DNA of 64,000 bases from Bacillus thuringiensis (GCF_001182785.1 NZ_CP012099.1:3594501-3658500), one strand, 5' to 3'. Shown: positions 9,030-18,211, numbered from the stretch's first letter. The notes: generated by a model from the letters alone, not told the origin. Program-made: numbers and translations.

Positions 9030-11750
9030 TTGAAATTAAATAAAAATTTGCAATTATGTATATTAATCGGAACATTAATATGCTATTCAATCTATTTTAT
9101 GTTTTTCTATCTGTTCCCTACTCATTTTTCAAATTCAGATGTACGCTTCGCTTCACTTATCGTCGAAGCCATTACATTTGTATCACTGATCTACTCTATA
9201 TATTCTAAAAAAGTCAGTTCAAATCCGTTTTGGATATGTATTACAATAGCAATTGGTAGTTTTTTATTAGGGAAAATAGTATATACATATCAAGATAGCT
9301 TCTTCGAAATTCCAATAGATCGTTTTACTATTTCTGATGTATTTTACATGTTTTTTCTACTTTTCTGTCTTATCGCTTTCTCCTATAAAATTTTAAAGGA
9401 ATGCAATAAATGGGAAAAAGCATTCTTTATTTGTGATATATGCATAGTGCTTACTTCCATATTCACATTAGAATGGTATTTATTTAATCAGCCAAATTTA
9501 AATATATTCGCTCTTTCACTAGGAGATGTTTTCCTTTCATTTTTATACCCAATTGCAGATTTATTATTTCTACTGCTAGGCGTTAGTCTCTTTTTCCGTC
9601 CAACAATTTTTAATTCCAAACGGAAAATTTATATCTTTATTTTTGTATTAATAAGTTCTGCAACTTTTAACTATATTTATTTTTACTTAAATAACCACTT
9701 ATCAACTGAAACGATAACATTATTACGTCTTTTATATAGAATACCTATATTACTTATTGCAATAGCTGGCTCTATTTCAGAAGATCATAATAGCCATAAA
9801 AATTATTTCATTGTAAACCCTATAATAGGGAAAAAAGCTTTAGTTGTATTTCCCTATCTTGCTGTTGCAATACTAATCGGGTTTACATTAAAAGAACAAA
9901 CATCATCTTCAACTCTCATTACAGGAAATTGTATTACTTTTATTTTCGTACTCATTCGTCATTCTATCGTACGTATGCAAAACAACTCCTTAACAAAACG
10001 TTTGCAGGCATTTAATGCCCAACTAGAAGAAAAAGTTACTGTACGGACGTCTGATTTAGTTCATAAATCAGAGGCTCTTTCTCAAAAACAACAAAAGTTT
10101 AAATCATTATATGAATATCATCCTGACCCTATTTTCACCATTGATTTAAACGGAACATTCTTAAATGTAAATAAGGCTGGGAGTGTACTACTTGGGGCAC
10201 CAACGGATGAGTTACTAGGTGAAACTTGTTTTTCGATCATTTTAGATGAAGATAAGCATAAGCTAGCATTGGCATTAGAAAAAGTGAAACAACAAGAATC
10301 GGCATTCTTACAACTTAGTTCTCAATATAAAGATGGCTTTACTTATTTTTTATACGTTACAATCATTCCTATTATAATAGACGGACAAATTTCAGGAAGC
10401 TATATTATGGTGAAAGATATTACTGCACTAAAAAAACAGCAAGAAGAAATAAAATATTTAGCATTCCATGACACTGTAACGAAAATTGGGAACCGTGCCT
10501 TTTTCCATAAGAAATTAAAGAGAGTTATAAAAAATGCTAAAATAACAGAAAGCGAGTTTGCATTATTATATTTAGATTTAGATCGCTTTAAAGCAATTAA
10601 CGATACACTTGGACATTCATCAGGAGATTACATATTAGAAGAAGTAGCAAAGCGATTCCAATCATGTCTTCCATCACATACTCATCTTTCAAGAATCGGT
10701 GGCGATGAATTTACAATCATAATTGAGAACTATACTGACGAAGATTACTTATTCCAATTATGTAACCAATTATTTGAATGCATGAAAAAGTCATTTATCA
10801 TACATGAGCATAAATTAACTTTATCACTGAGTATCGGCATCGCTATTTATCCACATTCCGGAATCGATACCGCTACACTTCTGAAAAACGCTAATGTTGC
10901 AATGTATGATGCAAAAGCAAAAGAGCTTAACTCTGTCTCTATTTATGACGATGTAATCGCTAAAAAAATTGAAAGACGATTACGATTAGAAAAAGATTTA
11001 CCAAACGCACTACAAAATGAAGAATTGTTCCTTTTGTATCAACCTCAAGTTGATAGTGAATCTAATAAAATTATCGGTGCAGAAGCTTTAATTAGGTGGA
11101 ATCATCCTGAATTAGGTATTATTTCTCCATACGAGTTTATTCCGATTGCAGAAGAAACACTACAAATTATTTCAATAGGAAAATGGACATTAGAGCAGGC
11201 TTGCAAGCAAATGAAACGTTGGCACGCACTCGGATACTCACATTTAAAAATAGGTGTAAATTTATCTGCTAAAGAATTTGAACAAGAGGATTTTGTAAAA
11301 TCTATTTCTTCTACTTTAACAAATACAGGTTTACCAGCAAGCTCTCTTGATCTTGAATTAACAGAGCGAATTGCAATGATGGATGAGCGAGAAACATTGA
11401 TAAAACTACGTACACTAAAAAGTTTAGGGATTCACATTTCAATCGACGACTTTGGTACAGGTTATTCTTCACTAGCCTACTTACCTTTGTATCCAATTGA
11501 TACGTTAAAAATCCCGAGAGAATTTATTACAATGTCTGAAACATGTGATGATGGAATGGAAATTATTAAAACGATCATCACATTAGCAAATACATTAGGA
11601 ATGTCTGTCATTGCTGAAGGTGTAGAAACGAAAGAGCACGTAAATTTCCTTCAAAAAAATAAATGTCAGTTTATTCAAGGTTATTATTACAGTAAACCTA
11701 TTCATATTAATGCATTTACTGAGCTATTAGAAAACGGTATTCGCCCATAG
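9030..11750 (+). CDS. Membrane PAS-GGDEF-EAL cyclic-di-GMP enzyme
   Basis: A protein of about 906 residues. Some ten hydrophobic helices fill residues 5-325, then a short coiled coil leads to a PAS domain (about 360-470), a GGDEF domain with intact GGDEF near residue 557, and an EAL domain starting at EALIRW near 684. EAL metal and catalytic motifs NLSAKEF, DLELTE, DDFGTGYSS, AEGVE and QGYYYSKP are present; the usual KIDR is KIPR, so the Asp is lost but the Lys kept. Both synthesis and hydrolysis of c-di-GMP are possible. The start is probably the TTG at 9030, because the GTG at 9021 lies inside the AGAAGGTGA ribosome binding site. Confidence 0.9.
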   Translation: MKLNKNLQLCILIGTLICYSIYFMFFYLFPTHFSNSDVRFASLIVEAITFVSLIYSIYSKKVSSNPFWICITIAIGSFLLGKIVYTYQDSFFEIPIDRFTISDVFYMFFLLFCLIAFSYKILKECNKWEKAFFICDICIVLTSIFTLEWYLFNQPNLNIFALSLGDVFLSFLYPIADLLFLLLGVSLFFRPTIFNSKRKIYIFIFVLISSATFNYIYFYLNNHLSTETITLLRLLYRIPILLIAIAGSISEDHNSHKNYFIVNPIIGKKALVVFPYLAVAILIGFTLKEQTSSSTLITGNCITFIFVLIRHSIVRMQNNSLTKRLQAFNAQLEEKVTVRTSDLVHKSEALSQKQQKFKSLYEYHPDPIFTIDLNGTFLNVNKAGSVLLGAPTDELLGETCFSIILDEDKHKLALALEKVKQQESAFLQLSSQYKDGFTYFLYVTIIPIIIDGQISGSYIMVKDITALKKQQEEIKYLAFHDTVTKIGNRAFFHKKLKRVIKNAKITESEFALLYLDLDRFKAINDTLGHSSGDYILEEVAKRFQSCLPSHTHLSRIGGDEFTIIIENYTDEDYLFQLCNQLFECMKKSFIIHEHKLTLSLSIGIAIYPHSGIDTATLLKNANVAMYDAKAKELNSVSIYDDVIAKKIERRLRLEKDLPNALQNEELFLLYQPQVDSESNKIIGAEALIRWNHPELGIISPYEFIPIAEETLQIISIGKWTLEQACKQMKRWHALGYSHLKIGVNLSAKEFEQEDFVKSISSTLTNTGLPASSLDLELTERIAMMDERETLIKLRTLKSLGIHISIDDFGTGYSSLAYLPLYPIDTLKIPREFITMSETCDDGMEIIKTIITLANTLGMSVIAEGVETKEHVNFLQKNKCQFIQGYYYSKPIHINAFTELLENGIRP

Positions 11751-11797
11751 TACATGGCTAATTGGAATAAATAATAATGAATTTGAACAAATATAGT

Positions 11798-11833
11798 AAA
11801 AAGGAAAGAAGATACCTTCTTTCCTTTTGTTTT
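11798..11833. terminator. Bidirectional terminator
   Basis: AAAAGGAAAGAAG / CTTCTTTCCTTTT perfect stem with a 4-base loop, between the convergent GGDEF-EAL and MurG-like genes. Confidence 0.9.
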
Positions 11834-11849
11834 TCTATTTACATTTCTA

Positions 11850-12914
11850 TTACTTCACCACTTCATTTATTATATCTATTAAATGATGAATCCCCTCATC
11901 ATTTGTTTTCTTATATCCATTCATGTTTTGAATATATTTCTCCTTATTTGTATACAACTTATTTACTGCATGTATAAATGTATTCGTACTTACTCTGTCT
12001 TGGAGTATAACTTCCGCATATCCTTGCCGTGAAAAATATTCAGCATTTAAAACTTGATCTCCCCTACTGGAACTGTTAGTTAACGGGATAAGCAACATCG
12101 GTTTCTTTAAAAATAACAATTCAGAAATAGCAGTAGAACCCGCTCTTGAAACTACAACACTTGCCATATTTAGTATATGCGGCAACTCATCGCCTATATA
12201 TTCAAATTGCATATACCCCTCCATGCCAATAGATTGGTCTACCTTCCCTTTACCACATATATGAATAATATTAAAGTTTAATAGTATTGTATCTAAACAT
12301 TCCCTTACCATATCATTTATCCACTTAGCACCTTGACTCCCACCCATAATTAATAATACTGGTTTATCTTGCTGAAATTCACAATATCTTCTTCCTCTTA
12401 ATACGTTACCCTTCTCAATTTCTTCCCTTACAATCGGTCCTACATAAACCTTCTTCTCATTACTTACATTTTCTCCTGTCTGAGGAAATGTTGTGCATAG
12501 CTTTGTAGCAAAAGGTAATGCTATTTTATTGGCAAGTCCTAATGTGCTATCTGGTTCACGTATAATGATAGGCACACGATTTAACCATGCTCCTATAGCT
12601 ACAGGAACTGAAACAAATCCTCCTGCTGAAAAGATAACGTCAGGCTTTGTTTTCTTAATTAATTTATAACTTTGTAAACAACCTCGTATAATTTTAAAAG
12701 GATCTTTAAAATTTTCCCAATCCCAATATCTCCTAAGCTTGCCCGTTGAAACACTATTGTATTTAACATTTTGCACTAATGATTTTTCAATTCCATTTTT
12801 GGATCCAATATACTCGACTCTCCATCCTTGCTCTATAAATTTAGGAATTAATACAATATTAATCATAACGTGTCCGGCTGTACCGCCCCCAGTAAAAAGA
12901 ATCGTTTTGCTCAT
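11850..12914 (-). CDS. MurG-like glycosyltransferase (second MurG-type protein)
   Basis: A 354-residue GT28 transferase. The N-terminal GGGTAGHV loop, a membrane-facing segment, EPDSTLGLANK, GGSQGAKWIN and the donor-binding run DELPHILNMASVVVSRAGSTAISELL are all MurG hallmarks. MurG adds GlcNAc to lipid I, but the housekeeping murG lies in the dcw cluster, which is not here. This copy is the last gene of a cassette making a 6-deoxy amino-sugar nucleotide. It more likely transfers QuiNAc or GlcNAc to a lipid or glycan acceptor (inference). AAAGGTGG ribosome binding site. Confidence 0.82.
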   Translation of the reverse strand: MSKTILFTGGGTAGHVMINIVLIPKFIEQGWRVEYIGSKNGIEKSLVQNVKYNSVSTGKLRRYWDWENFKDPFKIIRGCLQSYKLIKKTKPDVIFSAGGFVSVPVAIGAWLNRVPIIIREPDSTLGLANKIALPFATKLCTTFPQTGENVSNEKKVYVGPIVREEIEKGNVLRGRRYCEFQQDKPVLLIMGGSQGAKWINDMVRECLDTILLNFNIIHICGKGKVDQSIGMEGYMQFEYIGDELPHILNMASVVVSRAGSTAISELLFLKKPMLLIPLTNSSSRGDQVLNAEYFSRQGYAEVILQDRVSTNTFIHAVNKLYTNKEKYIQNMNGYKKTNDEGIHHLIDIINEVVK

Positions 12915-12962
12915 AACTTATACCCACCTTTATTATTAAAAATCTAGCTTTATATTTACCTT

Positions 12963-13313
12963 TTAAATGTAAATAAACTTATTATTTTTTATATAAATCT
13001 TTAACTCCACCTCTATATCTTGTAAAAGATCTTTAATGAGTTCATAAAAATCATTTCCATACTCACTACACTCGTATTGAGCAAAGATTTGAATCACATA
13101 TCTAGTTTCCGTCTCTAATGCTGACTTTATTTGATTAACTCTTTTTTCTTCTACATACGCTTGATATTTATGTATTGCCTCATAAAGACGCAATACATGC
13201 GCTTCTTCATCTCTCCAATCCAACGTATCAACAATTGAAAGAAATAGCGTATTTTGATTATCTATTACTTCATAACCATTCATATATTTCTTACACCCTT
13301 TTTTGTTTTTCAT
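12963..13313 (-). CDS. Unknown 116-residue protein of the sugar cassette
   Basis: A small soluble, acidic protein, mainly helical by composition (long runs of E, K, L and Y) with no signal or membrane segment and a basic Lys/Ile end. Its ATG overlaps the stop of the reductase gene as ATGA. A second possible start at 13283 (MNGYEV) has a better AAGGGTG site, so the true protein may be 106 residues. I do not recognise the family. Its position between the reductase and the MurG-like transferase suggests a helper of that pathway, which is inference. Confidence 0.6.
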   Translation of the reverse strand: MKNKKGCKKYMNGYEVIDNQNTLFLSIVDTLDWRDEEAHVLRLYEAIHKYQAYVEEKRVNQIKSALETETRYVIQIFAQYECSEYGNDFYELIKDLLQDIEVELKIYIKNNKFIYI

Positions 13314-14221
13314 TGAATGCAGATGTCACTACACTTCGCATACTCAAGTACATCTTTTAATGATTGATGAAATTCAATTTCTGGAATCCAACCTAACTTT
13401 TTTATTTCCTCTATTGCTAAACTCTCATTTGAGTCGCTCCCTCTTTTCTCTGTTTCCTCTATAAAAAAATTTAGCTGTGTTAATTCTTTATATTGTTCTA
13501 GTACATCTAATAAAGACCGTTTTACTCCTGATCCGATATTATATTGTTTTCCATTTATTCCATCTCGTAATAACAAATGATACGCTTTAATCGCATCACG
13601 TACATCTAGAAAATCTCTACTATCTTTCAAACTGTTTACTTCAATAATGGCTTTACTTCTACCTGATTCTATATCTATCATTTTCTTTGCGAGAATCGAG
13701 CAAATGCCATTCGATTCCCCTGGACCAATTAAATTTGAGGGCTTTGCAATGATAATATTTGAATCCATTAATCCTCCCCAAGCCTCTGCAATAATGACTT
13801 GCATCGTTTTACTTAAACTATATGGATTTGAAATTTTTATTTCGTTCATACTATCTGCTTGCAAAGCCGATCCTATAACTAATGTTCTACAATGCGAGGC
13901 TTCTTGCTTAATTGCTTCTAATAAATATAACGTTCCTATTACATTAATCTCTATATACTCAAGAGCAGCTGTCCAAGATTCTATAACTGAATTCCTTCCT
14001 GCTAAATGCAATACGTAGTCTGGCTTTATTTGTTTCATTACCTTCATTACTTCGCTCTTATTAGTTAAATTACAAGTAATACCATTTCTAATTTTTTCTC
14101 TATGTGCACGATTTTGAAACATAGGAATTACATGAAAGCCCTGCTCTAAAAAATATTGGCAAGCATGACGTCCTGTGAAACCATTTGCACCAGTTATTAA
14201 AAGGCTCGCATTTTTTTTCAT
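13310..14221 (-). CDS. preq: NAD(P)-dependent 4-reductase, Rmd-like (UDP-QuiNAc formation)
   Basis: A 303-residue extended short-chain dehydrogenase. GANGFTGRH near the start binds the nucleotide; YSLSK is the catalytic YxxxK; RDFLDVRDAIKAYHLLL and YNIGSGVKRSL are typical of GDP-4-keto-6-deoxymannose reductase-like enzymes. With the upstream 4,6-dehydratase it fits the 4-keto reduction giving UDP-QuiNAc. As I recall, such a pair (named Pdeg and Preq) was characterised in B. cereus ATCC 14579; identity with that locus is inferred. It overlaps both neighbours by 4 bases and has an AAGGAGGG site. Confidence 0.82.
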   Translation of the reverse strand: MKKNASLLITGANGFTGRHACQYFLEQGFHVIPMFQNRAHREKIRNGITCNLTNKSEVMKVMKQIKPDYVLHLAGRNSVIESWTAALEYIEINVIGTLYLLEAIKQEASHCRTLVIGSALQADSMNEIKISNPYSLSKTMQVIIAEAWGGLMDSNIIIAKPSNLIGPGESNGICSILAKKMIDIESGRSKAIIEVNSLKDSRDFLDVRDAIKAYHLLLRDGINGKQYNIGSGVKRSLLDVLEQYKELTQLNFFIEETEKRGSDSNESLAIEEIKKLGWIPEIEFHQSLKDVLEYAKCSDICIQ

Positions 14222-15204
14222 CGTAAAAACCCTCCTTTTAATAACATTTGTTTCACCTCATGTTTTGCAAGTAAGTCTTGTTGAGAACTAAAACTCTTTA
14301 CATCCACAAGCGGATAGCTAGCATAATATTCTTGAAGCCCTTCTATAGGAATAGTCGGTAGTACTACAAAATAATTTTGATCAAAACTTATACTTGTTTT
14401 ACTCTCTACCTCAGATAAAAGCATTTCACTTAATTTTTCACCCGGTCTTATCCCTACCTCTTTTACCTTAACGTTTTCTTTTCCTGAATATTCAATCAAT
14501 ACTTCTGCTAAATCTGTTATTTTACATGCCGGCATTTTCATAACAAAGATTTCCCCGCCTCTACCTTGATATACGGCTTTAAATAACAATCCAACAGCAT
14601 CTTCAACTGTTAAGAAAAATCTAGTCATATTCGCATCGGTAATCCCTACTTGTGAAGATTTTTTAATTTGTTGTTTAAAAAGCGGTACTACACTTCCACT
14701 CGTCCCTAAAACATTTCCACCACGAACACAAATGAATTTTGTTTTCTTCGTTTGCACATTCGCATGAACCATTAACTTTTCACCAATTGCTTTTGTCATC
14801 CCATACGTATTTGATGGATCGGCTGCTTTATCCGTTGAAACATATATAACTTTCTCCACTTGCATCTGTATAGATGCTTCAATTACATTTTGCGTACCAT
14901 GTATATTGGTTTTTATAGCTTCATAAGGATAATACTCACATACTGGAACGTGTTTTAAAGCTGCAAGATGGAAAACATAATGTACGCCTTGGCATGCATA
15001 GACTAGTTGATCCTTGTCACGAATATCTCCAATAATAAATTTTAATCTATCATCATTTATAAACTGTTGCTGCATTTCAAACTGAACCGTTTCATTTCTT
15101 GAAAAAATCCTAATTTCTTTCGGTGATTTTTCTAATAGTTGTTTTATAAGTTCATGTCCCCACGAACCTGTACCACCAGTAATTAAAATTATTTTATTTA
15201 GCAT
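14218..15204 (-). CDS. pdeg: UDP-GlcNAc 4,6-dehydratase (FlaA1/CapD-like)
   Basis: A 328-residue extended SDR of the polysaccharide-biosynthesis family. It has TGGTGSWGHEL at the NAD site, FHLAALKHVPVCE, STDKAADPSNTYGMTKAIGEK (catalytic YxxxK; Asp and Lys of the dehydratase) and VRGGNVLGTSGSV. It would convert UDP-GlcNAc to the 4-keto-6-deoxy sugar, first step of the cassette. The ATG at 15204 is chosen because GTAGGAGG lies 8 bases upstream; the TTG at 15231 overlaps that site. The absence of more sugar genes nearby suggests a short pathway ending in UDP-QuiNAc. Confidence 0.87.
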   Translation of the reverse strand: MLNKIILITGGTGSWGHELIKQLLEKSPKEIRIFSRNETVQFEMQQQFINDDRLKFIIGDIRDKDQLVYACQGVHYVFHLAALKHVPVCEYYPYEAIKTNIHGTQNVIEASIQMQVEKVIYVSTDKAADPSNTYGMTKAIGEKLMVHANVQTKKTKFICVRGGNVLGTSGSVVPLFKQQIKKSSQVGITDANMTRFFLTVEDAVGLLFKAVYQGRGGEIFVMKMPACKITDLAEVLIEYSGKENVKVKEVGIRPGEKLSEMLLSEVESKTSISFDQNYFVVLPTIPIEGLQEYYASYPLVDVKSFSSQQDLLAKHEVKQMLLKGGFLR

Positions 15205-15316
15205 TCCTTTTCCTCCTACCAAACACTTCAATTAAAATTGTATTTATAAAATTTATTGAATTATTTTCAATTGATTCAAATCATAATCGTCGTTTGTTAC
15301 ATTTAATTGACAAAAT

Positions 15317-15355
15317 AAAAAAACAGAAACTATTAAACATAGTTTCTGTTTTTCA
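15317..15355 (-). terminator. Terminator-like hairpin in the region upstream of the sugar cassette
   Basis: AAAACAGAAACTAT / ATAGTTTCTGTTTT perfect stem with a 5-base loop; the minus-strand side runs into seven T. It sits between two divergent genes, about 115 bases upstream of the dehydratase start, where no gene end calls for a terminator. It may be an attenuator or the end of a short RNA. Confidence 0.6.
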
Positions 15356-15516
15356 TTTCACCTTACAACAGCAAATTTTTTTATACTGTTTGCATGATAA
15401 CTACATTCCTTGTAAAAAAACACCGCTCATTTATTTCTTATACTCGTAATAAAATACATAGAATGATTCATAGCCAATAATCATGTTTAAATTTATAAAA
15501 AAAGGGAGGTAACGGA

Positions 15517-16695
15517 ATGTACCGAAGCAATTCAAATCATACATATAACGGACTTTCCAAAGCACTGCCTCTCTCTCTATTCGATGTAAAGAATGAATTA
15601 AAACAAAAAAGCAAGATCATGCCTTCTGGCACGATTTATAAATTAACAAAAGAAGAGCAACTCATCATCAACAAAATAAAAATACAAACAGAACAGCTAA
15701 ATAAAAATAATGTTACAAGAACACGCGCATACTACCAATTTTACATTCAATATCCAGAAATACATTGGGCACTACTTGGGCATATGGTATCACGTAACGG
15801 CGGTTGGAATATGACTGATTTAAAGGGTGATTTATATACGAGAATTTTATCAGAGAAAGATCAACTCATATTTTTTTCTTTTTTAGAAAGAGGGAATTGG
15901 CTCATTTTCCAAGATGTATATCCTCAATTTTTGCTTTACGAACAAAGTGTAAAAAGATCACAAAAGCTATTTCACCTTCTCCCTCGCCTAAACGTTTCTA
16001 CATTTATGGAAACGATGTGGAACGATTTTTGGAAAACAGGTAATAAAAAAACATTAGCGATTGCAACTATTATTAATGAACAAAACTACTTAGAAAAAAG
16101 AGTGATTCAAAATGTACACTTTCAAAAGACTGTACTAAATAGTATTGGATTTAAACTCTTTGATTTTTTTCAGTTTAATCATATCCTTTTCCCATTCTAC
16201 GAAAATGATAAGAGACAAAAAGTATTACTATTTGGTGATACAATGAAACATTTCACTTCCTTACATGAACGAATCTTAATCGGAAAAAGGTTGTATTCAT
16301 TATTATTTCGGGATACACATGTTTTATCTCAAATAATTAGCTGGGCTCAACACCATCCGCATACAGGATCAAGGAAAGATTACTGGCCTCATTTATTTTC
16401 AAGTGTAAATGAATCTTTTTCCCGTGAGTTTTATAAGCGCCGAATAAAGAAATGCCAGTTACGTAGCGGCGCTTATCGTATATACAGCCCTGAGCTCATC
16501 TATGCATGGCGAGATATGAAACATGAAGAAGGTGACAGCGAAGATTGGTTTACCGATTGGCAAGTTGTAAATTACTTAGTTGATAAGGAGGAAAATATAC
16601 ATGGACAAATTACAGAAGACTACTGCAAAACACTCGAAAAAATTGAACTCGCAATTCTCGCGAAGAAAAACGTCCTCCTTAGAGAAGAAGAATGA
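15517..16695 (+). CDS. DUF2515 (YppC-like) protein
   Basis: A 392-residue soluble protein resembling B. subtilis YppC (DUF2515), function unknown. It is rich in aromatic residues and arginine, with recognisable family pieces such as TRTRAYYQFY, HWALLGHMVSRNGGWNMTDLKG, FFSFLERGNWLIF and, near the end, DWFTDWQVVNYL. No signal peptide or membrane segment. AGGGAGGTAACGG precedes the ATG. Its last 95 bases are overlapped in another frame by the next gene, whose ribosome binding site lies inside this gene. Confidence 0.75.
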   Translation: MYRSNSNHTYNGLSKALPLSLFDVKNELKQKSKIMPSGTIYKLTKEEQLIINKIKIQTEQLNKNNVTRTRAYYQFYIQYPEIHWALLGHMVSRNGGWNMTDLKGDLYTRILSEKDQLIFFSFLERGNWLIFQDVYPQFLLYEQSVKRSQKLFHLLPRLNVSTFMETMWNDFWKTGNKKTLAIATIINEQNYLEKRVIQNVHFQKTVLNSIGFKLFDFFQFNHILFPFYENDKRQKVLLFGDTMKHFTSLHERILIGKRLYSLLFRDTHVLSQIISWAQHHPHTGSRKDYWPHLFSSVNESFSREFYKRRIKKCQLRSGAYRIYSPELIYAWRDMKHEEGDSEDWFTDWQVVNYLVDKEENIHGQITEDYCKTLEKIELAILAKKNVLLREEE

Positions 16696-17071
16696 TTTTC
16701 TAGCATTAATAGTTACAATCTTTCTCTCTTCTATTATTGGAACTTGCTTAGATGCTTTTTTTGTTCATAAACAAATATATTCCTTTCCGGCTAGGCCCTT
16801 CTCATCCACATTTTCGGTTAATATAGCTTTCACATTGTTCGTACTGCCGATTTCAACCATTATCTTTATACACATTTCAAAAAAATTATCTAAAGTTTCT
16901 AGAATTCTATTTATTATTTCAATTGGTATTTGCGCTAGCCTTTTTGAACAAATTGCTGAAAGTTTAGGTTTATTTGTACATAGTACAAATTGGAACCATA
17001 CATATTCTTTATTTGGTTATATGATTTTTCATTCTTTTATTTGGAACGTATATAACTGGATAAAAAAATAA
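16601..17071 (+). CDS. Small multi-helix membrane protein (CBO0543-like)
   Basis: A 156-residue protein with a basic N-terminus (KKLNSQFSRRK) and four predicted helices (about residues 34-52, 65-90, 100-120, 132-150). The fold size, a Glu in the third helix region (FEQIAES) and the aromatic end YMIFHSFIWNVYNW recall the uncharacterised CBO0543 family of spore formers; I am not certain. The ATG at 16601 has a near-ideal AAGGAGG eleven bases upstream and overlaps DUF2515 by 95 bases. Expression is therefore probably coupled to the upstream gene. Confidence 0.7.
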   Translation: MDKLQKTTAKHSKKLNSQFSRRKTSSLEKKNDFLALIVTIFLSSIIGTCLDAFFVHKQIYSFPARPFSSTFSVNIAFTLFVLPISTIIFIHISKKLSKVSRILFIISIGICASLFEQIAESLGLFVHSTNWNHTYSLFGYMIFHSFIWNVYNWIKK

Positions 17072-17095
17072 AGAGGCCATTATAGGTCTCTTCTT
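17071..17095. terminator. Short bidirectional terminator
   Basis: AAGAGGCC / GGTCTCTT (one G-T pair) with a 6-base loop, between convergent genes. Moderate strength. Confidence 0.55.
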
Positions 17096-17519
17096 AAGCA
17101 TACTCTTCCGTTATTGCTAATGGTGCCAATGTTTGAAGGCTTTTAGAGCGTAAACGATAGGCAACGATTTTTTTCTTATATTGCTTAATGACATCAACAT
17201 GTTCCTCATAGCTATATAGAGAAAATCTAATCTCTTTATTCCCTTTCTTCGTATCAATGACTATTGGTGTCCCTTCTCCGTGCGGCGGGAAATAATGTTT
17301 ATCTAAAAACAAAGCCTCATTAAATTCATGAATAACATGTAGTTTCATTTCTCCCTCTAAATTTTTTCCATCTATCGATATAGAAGTATTTTCCGCCTCA
17401 AGCTTTTGATGCAATTCAAATTTACTAATAATTGATTCTACAACAGAAGTGGGCATGCTAGAAACTAATACTTTAATAGCTCCAAAAACAAATAATGTAA
17501 CTATAAACCATGTTGTCAT
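17094..17519 (-). CDS. YfmQ family protein
   Basis: A 141-residue protein with one N-terminal membrane helix (about residues 3-20) followed by a soluble domain containing SKFELHQKLEAENTS, IHEFNEALFLDKHYFPP and an Arg/Lys-rich end. It resembles B. subtilis YfmQ, an uncharacterised Bacillus family. The start at 17519 (MTTWF) has a GGAGA site; the upstream ATG at 17534 has none. It begins only 20 bases after lrgB, so it looks like the last gene of a mocR-lrgA-lrgB-yfmQ unit. Confidence 0.72.
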   Translation of the reverse strand: MTTWFIVTLFVFGAIKVLVSSMPTSVVESIISKFELHQKLEAENTSISIDGKNLEGEMKLHVIHEFNEALFLDKHYFPPHGEGTPIVIDTKKGNKEIRFSLYSYEEHVDVIKQYKKKIVAYRLRSKSLQTLAPLAITEEYA

Positions 17520-17539
17520 TGTTATCATCTCCATTACAT

Positions 17540-18211
17540 TTAAAAAATAAATTTCGTTCCATACGGTATTAGTATACTAATGAGTATTCCAGTTACAATC
17601 ATCGTTACCGAACCGATAGTCGCTTCTTTCTCGCCTTCCTTCACTAAACGGCTCACACCAATAATATGTGATGCACAGCCCATTCCAACTCCTTTTCCAA
17701 TCGTACTTGTTATACTACAAAGCTTAAGTACTGTTGGTCCGATAATAGCACCTGTTATTCCTGCAACAACTACAAAACTAGAAGTCATAGATGGAATACC
17801 TCCAATTTGATCCGCTAATGAAAGAGCAATAGGCATCGTTGCTAATTGTGGTAGAGTAGTTAATATAAGTTCCTTATCTATATTTAAAATCCCACCAATC
17901 ACTACATTCATACTCGTTACAGCCACTATACCTATCACTACACCGATAAGTATCGATAAAAAATTTTTAATAAGTATCTTTCGCTCTTTAAATAGAGGTA
18001 TGGCCAATGCTACAATTGCAGGGCTCAATAAGCTTGAAAGAATGTCTCCCCCATTTTCCCTATACTCATGATGAGAAATACCAAAAATCAAAAATAAACA
18101 AATCATAATTGCCGTAACTGTTAACACCGGTAACGTAAATGCAAACGTAAATTTTTTATATAACTTTGTCGCCAAGAAATAAATTGCTACAGTAATAATA
18201 ATTAAGACCAT
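17540..18211 (-). CDS. lrgB: LrgB/CidB family membrane protein
   Basis: A 223-residue protein with about seven hydrophobic helices and the LrgB features KSVT-like LATMPIALSLADQIGG, VAGITGAIIGP and GCASHIIGVSRL. LrgA/LrgB proteins are described as holin/antiholin-like and, in B. subtilis (YsbAB/PftAB), as pyruvate facilitators. The gene follows lrgA by 23 bases, so the two should form one complex. Start ATG with AAGGTG upstream. The direction of transport cannot be read from the sequence. Confidence 0.88.
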   Translation of the reverse strand: MVLIIITVAIYFLATKLYKKFTFAFTLPVLTVTAIMICLFLIFGISHHEYRENGGDILSSLLSPAIVALAIPLFKERKILIKNFLSILIGVVIGIVAVTSMNVVIGGILNIDKELILTTLPQLATMPIALSLADQIGGIPSMTSSFVVVAGITGAIIGPTVLKLCSITSTIGKGVGMGCASHIIGVSRLVKEGEKEATIGSVTMIVTGILISILIPYGTKFIF

